From contig NZ_CP060725.1 of the NCBI RefSeq assembly GCF_003797775.2, positions 1,178,001 to 1,242,000 on the forward strand: DNA of 64,000 bases, written 5' to 3'. Under the pieces are notes generated by a model. That model saw nothing but the letters and a program-made list of their open reading frames with translations, had not been told where the DNA came from and did no database searches. The translations under genes and the position numbers were made by a program. Below, in pieces: positions 52,319 to 61,453 of this stretch (positions are counted from its first letter, which is position 1; each line of letters opens with the position of its first letter). This DNA is from Sphingopyxis sp. OPL5 (GTDB taxonomy: Bacteria > Pseudomonadota > Alphaproteobacteria > Sphingomonadales > Sphingomonadaceae).

Positions 52319-52648
52319 TTATTCGGCGCGCGCCGGGACGTCGGCGACCAGCGTGTGCAGTTCGCCCGCCTCCCACATTTCCATCATGATGTCGCTGCCG
52401 CCGACGAATTCGCCCTTCACATAGAGCTGGGGGATCGTCGGCCAGTCGGAAAACTCCTTGATGCCCTGACGGATCTCCATGTCCTGCAGCACATCGACGG
52501 TGTCATATTCGACCCCGAGCCGGTCGAGCATCGCGATCGCGCGCGACGAAAAGCCGCATTGCGGGAACAAGGGCGTGCCCTTCATAAAGAGCAGGACGGC
52601 ATGGTCGCCAACCAGCTTGGCGATACGATCATGGGTGGCTTCGGTCAT
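52319..52648 (-). CDS. grxD: Monothiol glutaredoxin (Grx4)
   Basis: A 109-residue CGFS-type glutaredoxin that binds and delivers [2Fe-2S] clusters. VLLFMKGTPLFPQCGFSSRA carries the CGFS active site. SDWPTIPQLYVKGEFVGGSD gives the GSH-binding TIPQ and GG motifs. It lies next to bolA, its usual cluster partner. Confidence 0.97.
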   Translation of the reverse strand: MTEATHDRIAKLVGDHAVLLFMKGTPLFPQCGFSSRAIAMLDRLGVEYDTVDVLQDMEIRQGIKEFSDWPTIPQLYVKGEFVGGSDIMMEMWEAGELHTLVADVPARAE

Positions 52649-52698
52649 GGTGCAGTCTCCGGTTGGACGCGATGTCGCGCCCGAAAATCATCTGGTTC

Positions 52699-52932
52699 CT
52701 ATGAAGGAACGCCGGTGGTCAATTGCAAGGCATGAAGTTCACCGCCCATGCGTCCGCCGAGTGCGGCGTACACCGCCTTATGCTGCGCGACGCGGGTCAG
52801 CCCTCGAAAACTCTCGCTGACGACATGCGCGGCATAATGGTCGCCGTCGCCGGCGAGGTCGGTGATCGTCACCTCCGCACCGGGGAAAGCGGCGGCAATC
52901 ATCGCCTGCAGATCGGATTCGCGCATCGCCAT
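52699..52932 (-). CDS. bolA: BolA-family protein
   Basis: A 77-residue protein of the BolA/IbaG class that forms a [2Fe-2S] heterodimer with CGFS glutaredoxin. DGDHYAAHVVSESFRGLTRV and RVAQHKAVYAALGGRMGGEL hold the conserved His and the AQHRxVYxxL block. It is 50 bp upstream of grxD on the same strand, which supports a functional pair. Confidence 0.95.
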   Translation of the reverse strand: MAMRESDLQAMIAAAFPGAEVTITDLAGDGDHYAAHVVSESFRGLTRVAQHKAVYAALGGRMGGELHALQLTTGVPS

Positions 52933-52942
52933 CGCGCGGCGC

Positions 52943-53266
52943 CTACTGCTTGTCCATGAATTGGCGGCGCGCTTCGACCGCCTTGTCGTTCAGCGCTGCG
53001 CGGATTTCGGCGTCGCTGATCTCGACCTGCGCTGCGGTCAGGTCGCCCGCGAGCTTGCGGATCACGTCCTCGTCGCCGGCTTCCTCGAAATCGGCCTGGA
53101 CCACCGCCTTGGCATAGGCGTCGGTTTCCTCGGGGGTCAGCCCCATACGCTCGGCGGCCCATTCGCCGACCAGCCGGTTGCGGCGTGCGGTGATGCGGAA
53201 CTGCACCTCCTGGTCGCGGGCGAACTGCGCCTCAAATGCTTTTTCGCGATCGTCGAATGCGCTCAT
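52943..53266 (-). CDS. F1-ATPase inhibitor zeta subunit (DUF1476)
   Basis: A 107-residue helical protein of the alphaproteobacterial zeta family that inhibits ATP hydrolysis by F1. ATG 53266 (the second of two tandem ATGs) is better spaced from the AAGAGGA site. FDDREKAFEAQFARDQEVQF is the inhibitory N-terminal helix, and GLTPEETDAYAKAVVQADFE and EISDAEIRAALNDKAVEARR follow. It is co-directional with bolA and grxD, and divergent from the CHAT gene. Confidence 0.93.
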   Translation of the reverse strand: MSAFDDREKAFEAQFARDQEVQFRITARRNRLVGEWAAERMGLTPEETDAYAKAVVQADFEEAGDEDVIRKLAGDLTAAQVEISDAEIRAALNDKAVEARRQFMDKQ

Positions 53267-53479
53267 CATATCCTCTTGGTTTGAAACCTGTCGGCTTGCA
53301 GATAGGTCGGGCGGCCAAGGCACGCAAGGCGCCTGTGCGCCAGATCACTTCCCTTTTGAATGCGAAGGGGTTAGGGTTCGCGCCAACGGTTATGGGTCGT
53401 ACCGCAGCAACAAAGACTGCGCCTTGCCGCCATCGGGCTGGCACGGCGCCCTTGCGTTTGTGTTTGGGGGATTACGTTC

Positions 53480-56400
53480 ATGGCCGCTCGACGTCCGTTT
53501 TTCGTCTCGTTTCTGGGAATGCTGGCGCTTGCCGCACCCGGGACGGCGTCGGCGCAGGCGTCCGATCCGACGCTGCGCGACAGCTTCGCGATCGGCGACA
53601 AGGGCGGGTCGCTGTGCGAGGTCCAGTCGACGGTACGCGACTCGGTGATCACCGGCATGTTCGACCGCGCGTGGATGATCGTCTGCCGCGATGCCGGCCA
53701 GCCCGTCGGCTATGTCCGGATGCTGCGCGCGACCCCGGCCGAAACCCAGGCCCGCGTCGATCGCGCGCGCGCCGGCACGATCGCCTGTACAGCGACGGAC
53801 AACTGCATGGTCAAGGACAGCGACGTCCAATGGACCACGCGCATCGAGGGCGAGGGCAACACCAGCTACGCAGTCGAGGGCTTTACCGCCTATAAGGACG
53901 CGCTGAACCTCGCGCTCGAATCGATCCGCCAGCGCAAGGTCGCCTCCGGCACGATCAATGTCGCGACCACCTCGATCGGCGGCAACGACGGCTTTGCCCG
54001 CACGCTCGCAGGGACGATCGACGTCGATCGCGCGCTCGCCGAGGGTTATCGCCGCAACCACAGCGGCGATTATGCCGAGGCCGCCGAATTTTTCGAAGCG
54101 CTGTCGCGTCGCGCGCTCGAGGAACAGGCCGCCGCCGACATCGACCCGACCGAATTCACCCTCAACCGCGCGCTGCAGAAATCGAACCTCGGCGAATTCG
54201 CCGAGGCCGAGCGGCTGTTCGGCGAGGTCGAGGCGATCCCGACCACCGATGCGGTGCAATTGCGCCTCCGCCGCAATTTCCGCGCGATCCACGCGCTCAA
54301 CCAGCGCGATTATGCCGGCGCCGCCGACCTGCTCAACACGCCGATCCCGCCGCTGGCCAGCGCGGTCACCGTGGCGGGCGACGCCGTGACGCTGACCCCC
54401 GAGATCGTCGCCGGGGTCAACAGCGGCAGCAATTCGCGCGCGATCCGCCAAAGTTCGGACAATGAGCGGCTGACCCCGCTCGAACGCGCGCAGATCATCG
54501 ACGCGCAGGCGGTCCACCTGCTCGGCACCGTCGAGCGGCTGCGCGGCAATCCGGCGGCGGCGAAAGCGGCGCAGCTCAAGGGGCTGGCCGACGCGATGGC
54601 GGTCCGCGAAGGCCGCGTGACCTCGATCGTGCGGCTGCGCTCGCAAATGCTCGGCGAACTCGCGCTCGCCGAAGAGGCCGCGGGCGACAAGGACGCCGCC
54701 GATGCGCGCTTCCTGGAATCGATCAACGCGCTCGCGGTCGAATATCCCGAAACCAACGCGCTCGCCTCGGCTCGCGCGCGCTATGCGGCCTTCCTGACCC
54801 GCCAGGGCCGCGATGGTGAGGCGATGACGATCTATCACGACGTCGTCGGCGCGCTCGCGAGTTCGCAGCGCTCGACCTCGGGCATGGCGAACATGATGGC
54901 GCCCTACTACCGGCTGCTCGCTGCCAAGGCCGCGAGCGACCCCGCCGCGGTCGGCGACTTCTTCGTCGCCAGCCAGTTGCAGGTCCGCCCCGGCGTCGCC
55001 GATACCCAGGCAGTGCTGGCGCGCGAATTGTCGAGCGGCAGCGCCGAAGGATCGCGGCTGTTCCGTCAGGCGACGACGCTGAACCGCGACATCGAACGCG
55101 CCCGGATCGAGGATGCGCGGCTCGCGCAAATGGTGGAAACGCCCGAAATCAACGCGCTGCGTGCCGATCTCAAGACGCGGCTCGACAATCTTGGCTTCCA
55201 GCAGGCCGAAACCGTCGCCGCGCTGTCGGCCTATCCGCAATATCGCGTCGTCGCGCCGGGCAAGCTCGACCTTGCCGAACTGCAAGCGGTGCTGCGTCCC
55301 GACGAGGGCTATCTCAAGATGCTCGTCGTCGGCGATGCCGTTTATGCGATGCTGATCGACACCAAGGGCGCGCAGCTGTGGCGCTCGGACATCAGCACGA
55401 CGCAGCTCGAGAATGCGGTCGACAGCGTCCGCTCGACGATCTCGATCGTCGAAAATGGCCGCCGCGTCACCTATCCCTTCGACGCCGCGACCGCGCGCAG
55501 CCTTTACACCCAGTTGTTCGGCCCGGTCGCCGACCGGCTGCCGACGATCGCCAACCTGATCTTCGAACCCGATGGCGCGATGCTGCGGCTGCCGATCAAC
55601 CTGCTGATCACCGCCGATACCGGGCTCGCCGATTATGAGCAGCGCCTGCTCGATCCGGGGGCCGACGCGTTCGACATGCGCCGGATTGCCTGGCTCGGGC
55701 GGACGACGCGGCCGAGCACCGCGGTGTCGGCGCTCGCGTTCCGCAACGCGCGCCAGGCGGCACCGTCGAATGCGACGCACCAATATTTCGGGCTCGGGCA
55801 GAATCTGCCGGTGGGGCCCGCCCTGCCCTCGCTCGGGTCGCGCGGCGCCGCCGGCGGGGTCGACGACAATTGCCAATGGGCGCCCTCGCAGTGGAACCGC
55901 CCGATCTCGGCCGACGAACTGAACACGGCGCGCGTCGCGATGGGCGACCGGGCGGCGGCGCTGCTGACCGGCGGCGCCTTCACCGATACGGCGGTCAAGG
56001 CGCGGGCGGACCTCAACGACTATCGCATCATCCATTTCGCGACCCACGGCCTCGTCACCGCGCCGCGGCCATCGTGCCCGGCGCGGCCGGCGCTCGTCAC
56101 CTCGTTCGGCGACAGCGATTCGGACGGCCTGCTGACCTTCCAGGAAATTTACGACCTCAAGATCAACGCCGACCTGGTGATCCTGTCCGCCTGCGACACC
56201 GCGGGCGCCGCCTCGGTCAGCGCGACGCGCGAGGCCGGCGTCGCGAGCGGCGGCGGCAATGCGCTCGACGGGCTGGTCCGCGCCTTCATCGGCGCTGGCG
56301 GCCGATCGGTGATCGCGAGCCACTGGCCCGCCCCCGACGATTTCGACGCGACCAAGCGGTTGATCGGCGGATTGTTCGCGGCACGGCAGGGTGAGAGCGT

Positions 56401-56578
56401 CGGCGACGCCCTGTGGGCAACGCAGACGCTGCTGATGGACGAAAAACAGACCTCGCATCCTTATTATTGGGCGGGCTTCGCGATCATCGGCGACGGCGGC
56501 CAGGCGCTCCTCCACGGCGGCACCGCGACCGCAGCGGCACCGCAGACCGGAGAGGCCGCCGGCCGCGCCGCCCGCTGA
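53480..56578 (+). CDS. Exported TPR-CHAT domain protein (caspase-like protease family)
   Basis: A 1032-residue protein. A signal peptide (MAARRPFFVSFLGMLALAAP, cleavage near ASAQ) predicts the periplasm. Residues about 160-560 are helical TPR-like repeats (SGDYAEAAEFFEALSRRALE, NQRDYAGAADLL). The C-terminal ~300 residues are a CHAT domain with HFATHGLV (catalytic His856) and VILSACDTAG (catalytic Cys905), followed by GGGNALDGLVRAFIGAGGRS and SHWPAPD. Both dyad residues are intact, so it may be an active clan CD protease. GGGGGA lies 8 bp before ATG 53480. The cyclase gene starts 4 bp after the stop. Confidence 0.9.
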   Translation: MAARRPFFVSFLGMLALAAPGTASAQASDPTLRDSFAIGDKGGSLCEVQSTVRDSVITGMFDRAWMIVCRDAGQPVGYVRMLRATPAETQARVDRARAGTIACTATDNCMVKDSDVQWTTRIEGEGNTSYAVEGFTAYKDALNLALESIRQRKVASGTINVATTSIGGNDGFARTLAGTIDVDRALAEGYRRNHSGDYAEAAEFFEALSRRALEEQAAADIDPTEFTLNRALQKSNLGEFAEAERLFGEVEAIPTTDAVQLRLRRNFRAIHALNQRDYAGAADLLNTPIPPLASAVTVAGDAVTLTPEIVAGVNSGSNSRAIRQSSDNERLTPLERAQIIDAQAVHLLGTVERLRGNPAAAKAAQLKGLADAMAVREGRVTSIVRLRSQMLGELALAEEAAGDKDAADARFLESINALAVEYPETNALASARARYAAFLTRQGRDGEAMTIYHDVVGALASSQRSTSGMANMMAPYYRLLAAKAASDPAAVGDFFVASQLQVRPGVADTQAVLARELSSGSAEGSRLFRQATTLNRDIERARIEDARLAQMVETPEINALRADLKTRLDNLGFQQAETVAALSAYPQYRVVAPGKLDLAELQAVLRPDEGYLKMLVVGDAVYAMLIDTKGAQLWRSDISTTQLENAVDSVRSTISIVENGRRVTYPFDAATARSLYTQLFGPVADRLPTIANLIFEPDGAMLRLPINLLITADTGLADYEQRLLDPGADAFDMRRIAWLGRTTRPSTAVSALAFRNARQAAPSNATHQYFGLGQNLPVGPALPSLGSRGAAGGVDDNCQWAPSQWNRPISADELNTARVAMGDRAAALLTGGAFTDTAVKARADLNDYRIIHFATHGLVTAPRPSCPARPALVTSFGDSDSDGLLTFQEIYDLKINADLVILSACDTAGAASVSATREAGVASGGGNALDGLVRAFIGAGGRSVIASHWPAPDDFDATKRLIGGLFAARQGESVGDALWATQTLLMDEKQTSHPYYWAGFAIIGDGGQALLHGGTATAAAPQTGEAAGRAAR

Positions 56579-56582
56579 TCCG

Positions 56583-58673
56583 ATGACCGAAACCCCGACG
56601 ACCGAACCAGAGGCGGCGCCCGAAGCCGCGGCCGAAAAGCGCGCAGCCATCCCGCTGCGCAAACAGGTGCGGCGGCTGTTCACCCAGCTTGGACCGGCGC
56701 GACTGGCGACGACGCTGATCTTCCTGGTCGTCGCGATATTCGTCGCGCGGATGAGCTGGCAATTGCCGCTCGCCGGCGACGCCGAACGCGCGCTCTACGA
56801 CAGCCGCGCCTCGCTGACGGCGCAGCATGTGGGGCAAGACCCGCGCATCGTCATGATCACCTATAATGACGAGACGCTGTTCAACACCGGGATCCGCTCG
56901 CCGCTCGACCGCACCCTGCTGACGACGGCGCTCGCCAACATCGACGCGATGGGCGCTAAGGCTATCGGCATCGATATCCTGTACGACTCACCGCGCCCCG
57001 ACGACGACGCGCTGAAAGCGCAATTGCGCGCGATGAAGACGCCCACCTGGCTCGCCTATCTCTCGCAATCGGACAACCCGACCACCATCCAATATCAGCA
57101 ACAGCAATTCCTCGACGCGTTTCTGGCCGATGTGACCACCGCCAGGACCCACCCGACCAGCGTGCGCTTCCGCACCGACGAGGACGGGGTGATGCGCAAC
57201 TGGCCCGACCGGCCCAAGGGGTTGCCGCCGCTGATGGCCAATGCGCTGGCGCCGGTCGACAAGGCGCATGCCGACTATCAGGGCAATATCCGCTTCCGCT
57301 TGCCCGCCCGCGCCGATGCGGAGCAGGAAGAGCCGGTCTTCGCCAATATCCCGATCGACAGCTTCGCCATCCCGATGGACGACGAGACGCGCGCCGGTTT
57401 CGCCGAACTGGTGCGCGGCCGTTATGTGCTGATCGGCGGCGACATCGTCGACAACGACCTGTTCACCACCCCGCTGTCGCGCCTGCCCGACCTGCAAACG
57501 GGCGAACGCGAGCAGATGATCGGGCTGGAGGTGCACGCGCATATGCTGGCGCAGCAACTCGACGGCGCATGGTCGAACCCGGTTCCGGGCTGGGGCCTGT
57601 GGGCGCTCGCGCTGCTCGTCGTGATCGCGGGCGGGCTCACCAGCCTGATCGACCTCAAGGCGCGCTGGGTGGTGCTGATCTTCATCGCCCAGATGCTGTT
57701 TTTCCTCGCCTATCCCTTCTGGCTGCAAAAAATCGGGGTCGACACCACCGGCCTGCCCGCCTTCGGGCAGGCGCTCGGCTGGCTGTTCGGCTTCGTCGCG
57801 GTCGGCTCGGCGGCGCGCGCCGTCGGCTCGCGCCAGCGCGCCTTCGCGCAATCGGCGCTCGGCAAATATCTGCCCGCCGACGTCGCCGAACAGATCATGC
57901 GCGACCCCGAACAGCTGTCGCTGCACGGTGAGCGGCGCAACATCTTCTGCGTCTTCACCGACCTCGAGGGCTTTACCAAGCTCAGCCACGCGACGACGCC
58001 GGAAACCGTCGCGCGCCTGCTCAACGCCTATCTCGACCGCCTGTCCGACGTCGTGCTGAGCCACGGCGGCACGATCGACAAATTCGTCGGCGACGCGGTC
58101 GTCGCCTTCTGGGGCGCGCCATTGAGCCGCCCCGACGACGGACCGCAAGCCGCCGCCGCGGCGATCGCGATGTACGAGGCGGGCGAGAAATTCCGCGTCG
58201 ACCTCGCCGCCGAGGATGTGCCGCCGCTCGGCATGACGCGCGTCGGGCTGCATGTCGGCGACGCGATCGTCGGCAATTTCGGCGGCGAGGGCCGCATCCA
58301 GTACACCGCGCTCGGCGACAGCATGAACACCGCGTCGCGGCTCGAAGCCGCGAACAAGAGCCTGAAGACCGGCGTCCTGATCTCGGCCGAAGCCGAGGCG
58401 CGCGCGAAGCGCGACGATCTGGTGCCGATGGGCCGGGTGACGCTGCGCGGCCGCGCGCAACCGGTCGACACCTTCACCCCGCGTCCCGACCTCAGCGCCG
58501 ACCAGCGCGCGCGCATCGCCGAAATGGTTGCGGCGCACGCGGCGGGCGATAAAAATCTTTATGTGACCTGCGCCACAGCGGTGGGCGCCGAATTCAGTCA
58601 CGATACATCCATCCTGTTCTTGATAGAACGACTGAACGAGACCGAAAGTGGAGAAAGCTATGTCCTGTCCTGA
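56583..58673 (+). CDS. CHASE2-sensor class III adenylate/guanylate cyclase
   Basis: A 696-residue transmembrane cyclase. Helix 1 is near residues 41-57; CHASE2 (about 58-335) lies in the periplasm with RSPLDRTLLTTALANIDAMG and GIDILYDSPRPDD. Three further helices (WGLWALALLVVIAGGLTSLI, WVVLIFIAQMLFFLAYPFWL, LGWLFGFVAVGS) precede a class III catalytic domain. The metal Asp residues are Asp460 (FTDLEGFT) and Asp504 (KFVGDAVVAFWGAP), and the Lys of KFVGD would favour ATP. A Gln occurs in RIQYTALGDSMN where many adenylate cyclases have Asp, so base specificity is uncertain. It follows the CHAT gene by 4 bp. Confidence 0.93.
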   Translation: MTETPTTEPEAAPEAAAEKRAAIPLRKQVRRLFTQLGPARLATTLIFLVVAIFVARMSWQLPLAGDAERALYDSRASLTAQHVGQDPRIVMITYNDETLFNTGIRSPLDRTLLTTALANIDAMGAKAIGIDILYDSPRPDDDALKAQLRAMKTPTWLAYLSQSDNPTTIQYQQQQFLDAFLADVTTARTHPTSVRFRTDEDGVMRNWPDRPKGLPPLMANALAPVDKAHADYQGNIRFRLPARADAEQEEPVFANIPIDSFAIPMDDETRAGFAELVRGRYVLIGGDIVDNDLFTTPLSRLPDLQTGEREQMIGLEVHAHMLAQQLDGAWSNPVPGWGLWALALLVVIAGGLTSLIDLKARWVVLIFIAQMLFFLAYPFWLQKIGVDTTGLPAFGQALGWLFGFVAVGSAARAVGSRQRAFAQSALGKYLPADVAEQIMRDPEQLSLHGERRNIFCVFTDLEGFTKLSHATTPETVARLLNAYLDRLSDVVLSHGGTIDKFVGDAVVAFWGAPLSRPDDGPQAAAAAIAMYEAGEKFRVDLAAEDVPPLGMTRVGLHVGDAIVGNFGGEGRIQYTALGDSMNTASRLEAANKSLKTGVLISAEAEARAKRDDLVPMGRVTLRGRAQPVDTFTPRPDLSADQRARIAEMVAAHAAGDKNLYVTCATAVGAEFSHDTSILFLIERLNETESGESYVLS

Positions 58674-59418
58674 GATCCGCACGCGCCGGCTGGGATTGAC
58701 CGCCGCCGCCGCGCTCGTCGCGATCGCCGTCACCGGCACCGCCGCGGCGCAATCGATGGTCGTCCGCTCGACCGGGCCGTCGGCCTCCAAATATCCGGCG
58801 GGCACCAAGCTCAAGAACAGCGACCGCGTGACGCTCGTCGCGGGCGACAAGGTCGTGCTGATCCAGGGCGGCAAGACCAAGACGCTGACCGGCGCGGGCA
58901 CCTTCACCGCCGGCGCCACCGTCGTCGCCAGCCAGTCGATGGGCACCACCGTCACCCGCATGATGGCCAAGCGGCCGATGGCGACGCGCGGCGGGGCGTC
59001 GCGCGGGCCGGAGGAAATGAGCGCCGAGAACCGCGCGCCCAATTTGTGGCTGCTCGATTATCGCGCCGGCGGCACCTTCTGCGTCGCCGATCCGGCGACG
59101 CTGATGCTGTGGCGCCCCGACATGACGAGCGACACTGCGCTGACCATCGCCAGCGGCGACAAGAGCGAGACGGTGGCGATCGTCAGCGGCGCGCAATTCC
59201 GCAAATGGCCGACCGACAGCCTGCCCGTGCAATATGACGTCGACTATCGCCTCTCGGGCGGCGGGCTCGCCGCGCCGGTGACGGTCCGCTTCGCCGCGCT
59301 CGCGGCGATGCCCGAAACCCCCGACGCCGCCGGCGAAATGCTGCTCGGCAAGGGCTGCACGCCGCAGCTCGACAGGCTGGTCGACGCGATGGCCGAATCG
59401 GAAGCGACGGGCGGTTGA
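58660..59418 (+). CDS. Secreted protein of unknown function in the CHAT-TPS locus
   Basis: A 252-residue exported protein; ATG 58660 has GGAG 6 bp upstream and overlaps the cyclase stop by 14 bp. The signal peptide (about residues 1-32) ends AAAQ. The N-terminal mature part, VVRSTGPSASKYPAGTKLKN and LVAGDKVVLIQGGKTKTLTG, resembles a FecR/SH3-like beta module; the remainder has FCVADPATLML and a C-terminal Cys. No family is certain. Translational coupling places it in the same system. Confidence 0.75.
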   Translation: MSCPEIRTRRLGLTAAAALVAIAVTGTAAAQSMVVRSTGPSASKYPAGTKLKNSDRVTLVAGDKVVLIQGGKTKTLTGAGTFTAGATVVASQSMGTTVTRMMAKRPMATRGGASRGPEEMSAENRAPNLWLLDYRAGGTFCVADPATLMLWRPDMTSDTALTIASGDKSETVAIVSGAQFRKWPTDSLPVQYDVDYRLSGGGLAAPVTVRFAALAAMPETPDAAGEMLLGKGCTPQLDRLVDAMAESEATGG

Positions 59419-59424
59419 CGGAAA

Positions 59425-59450
59425 CGGGCGGGAATGATTGAACCCGCCCG
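59425..59450 (+). other. Hairpin between the secreted-protein and TpsB genes
   Basis: CGGGCGG/CCCGCCCG-type stem around AATGATTGAA, without a clear T-run. It could set the ratio of upstream and downstream transcripts in this long unit, or separate two units; the gap to the TpsB start is 183 bp. Confidence 0.4.
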
Positions 59451-59601
59451 ATCCATCTGATAACAATGGGATGAAAAGCTGCCGTACGAGCGGCAAGTCC
59501 TTTCCTTGGGTCGAAAATTCGCGCAGCCCGTCACCGGGCTGGGCATGATGAATTGGACGTGCGGCGGCGACGCCGCGCGCCGTCGAACGCAAGGGGTGGA
59601 G

Positions 59602-61425
59602 ATGATCGGCAGCGGCTATCAGGGGCAATCGCGCGAAGCCGAAACGCGGCGACGGGCCTTCCGGCGCTTCGTCGCCGGATCGGGCCTGATCGTCGCGGCC
59701 TTGCCCGTCGTCGGGCACGCGCAGGTCGCGACCCCGCAAATCCCGACCCGCGAGGAAATCCAGCGCCCGGCGCCGCCGCCGGTTCCGCAGGCGAACGAAC
59801 AGGTCGTCACCGCCGACGATGCCATCGAACGCGCACCCTGCCCGCTCGCCAACCCCGAATTCGCCAATATCCGCGTCACGCTGCGCGACGTCCAATTCTC
59901 CAGCGTCGAGGGCATCGACCCGGCGACGCTCGCGTCGACCTGGTCCGACCGCGTCGGTCAGGACCTGCCGATCTCGGTGGTCTGCGACATTCGCGACCGC
60001 GCCGCGACGATGCTGCGCGCGAAAGGCTATCTGGCGGCCGTCCGCGTCCCGCCCCAGACGATCGACGACGGCATCGTCAAGCTCGACATTCTCGCCGCGC
60101 GGATGAGCCGGATCGAGGTGCGCGGCGACGCCGGCGCCAATGAAGGACTGCTCCAGCGCTATCTGTCGCATCTTCAGGATCAGCCTGTCTTCAACATCGC
60201 CGATGCCGAGCGCTATCTGCTGCTCGCGCGCGACATTCCGGGCCTGTCGGCGCGGCTGACCCTGCGCCCCGGCGCCGCGCCGGGCGAAGTGGTCGGCGAG
60301 GTGACGGTCGACCGCACCGCCGCGATCCTCGACTTCAATGTCCAGAATTTCGGGTCGAAGGACGTCGGTCGCTGGGGCGGCATCGCCCGCGCGCGCGTCT
60401 TTGGCCTGACCGGCATGGGCGACATGACCACGGTCAGCTTCTATACGACTCCCGATCTCGACGAGCAGAATGTCGCACAGGTCGCGCATGAATTCCGCGT
60501 CGGCGACGAGGGGCTGAAATTCGGCGCCAGCTACACCTATGCCTGGACGCGGCCGAGCGTCGCGACGCTGCCGATCAAGTCCGAAACCCAGATCATCAGC
60601 CTGTTCGCATCCTATCCGCTGGTGCTGACGCAGGCGAACCGGCTGACCGTCGGCGGCGGGTTCGACCTGATCGAGCAGGACATCGGGCTGGGCGGCGTGC
60701 CGCTCAACCGCGACCGGCTGCGCGTCTTCAACCTGCGCGCCGATGGCAGCTGGACCGACCCGGCATCGATCGGCGGGCGCAGCGGGTTCAGCCCCGCCGA
60801 ACCGCGCTGGTATCTCGGCGCCTCGCTCGAGGCGCGGCAGGGCGTCAATTTCCTCGGCGCGAGCGACGATTGCGGCCCCACCGGCGCCGCCTGTTTTGTC
60901 CCCGGCGCGATCCCGCTGACCCGCATCGAGGGCAAGCCCGACGCCTTCCTTGTCCGCGCCAACGCGCTCGCCGAATGGCGGCCAGTCAAGAATTTCACCC
61001 TGTCGGCGGCGCCCCGCGCGCAATGGGCGAGCGACCCGCTGCTCGCCTATGAGGAGTTTTCGGGCGGCAACTTCACCGTCGGACGCGGCTTCGACCCCGG
61101 CACGGTGATCGGCGACAGCGGCGTCGCGGTGTCGGTGGAGGCGCGCTACGGCAGCCTCGTCCCTGCGAACACCGAAAGCGGCGCGCTCCAGCCCTTCGTC
61201 TTTTTCGACGCCGCCTGGGTCTGGAACAAGGACCTCGCCTTTGCCGGACTCAATCCGCAGAAACTCTATTCGGCCGGCGGCGGCATCCGCCTTGCCTATG
61301 GCGATGTCGGACGGCTCGACCTGACCGTCGCGGTGCCGCTCAACCGCGCGGGCTTCCTGGCCCAAAAACCCGAACCCCGCTTCCTGCTCAATTTCACCAC
61401 CCAGTTCGGCGTGAAGGCGCGCTGA
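59602..61425 (+). CDS. ShlB/FhaC/HecB-type TpsB outer-membrane transporter
   Basis: A 607-residue Omp85-family transporter of two-partner secretion. ATG 59602 has AAGGGG 5 bp upstream. The signal peptide (RRRAFRRFVAGSGLIVAAL, ending GHAQ) leads to a Pro-rich helix linker, then two POTRA domains (LRDVQFSSVEGIDPATLAST, ILAARMSRIEVRGDAGANEG) and a 16-strand barrel. FTVGRGFDPGTVIGDSGVAV is the VRGY/F loop-6 motif. It is paired with the TpsA gene 28 bp downstream. Confidence 0.93.
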   Translation: MIGSGYQGQSREAETRRRAFRRFVAGSGLIVAALPVVGHAQVATPQIPTREEIQRPAPPPVPQANEQVVTADDAIERAPCPLANPEFANIRVTLRDVQFSSVEGIDPATLASTWSDRVGQDLPISVVCDIRDRAATMLRAKGYLAAVRVPPQTIDDGIVKLDILAARMSRIEVRGDAGANEGLLQRYLSHLQDQPVFNIADAERYLLLARDIPGLSARLTLRPGAAPGEVVGEVTVDRTAAILDFNVQNFGSKDVGRWGGIARARVFGLTGMGDMTTVSFYTTPDLDEQNVAQVAHEFRVGDEGLKFGASYTYAWTRPSVATLPIKSETQIISLFASYPLVLTQANRLTVGGGFDLIEQDIGLGGVPLNRDRLRVFNLRADGSWTDPASIGGRSGFSPAEPRWYLGASLEARQGVNFLGASDDCGPTGAACFVPGAIPLTRIEGKPDAFLVRANALAEWRPVKNFTLSAAPRAQWASDPLLAYEEFSGGNFTVGRGFDPGTVIGDSGVAVSVEARYGSLVPANTESGALQPFVFFDAAWVWNKDLAFAGLNPQKLYSAGGGIRLAYGDVGRLDLTVAVPLNRAGFLAQKPEPRFLLNFTTQFGVKAR

Positions 61426-61453
61426 CATGAGTTTTTCATCGAGGACATCCGCC

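Noticed and set aside
53390..56683. Very long open frame antisense to the CHAT gene
   Set aside because: The plus-strand CHAT protein has signal peptide, TPR and intact catalytic motifs; the antisense frame is Arg/Gly/Ala-rich and shows no domain, as expected from high GC codon bias.
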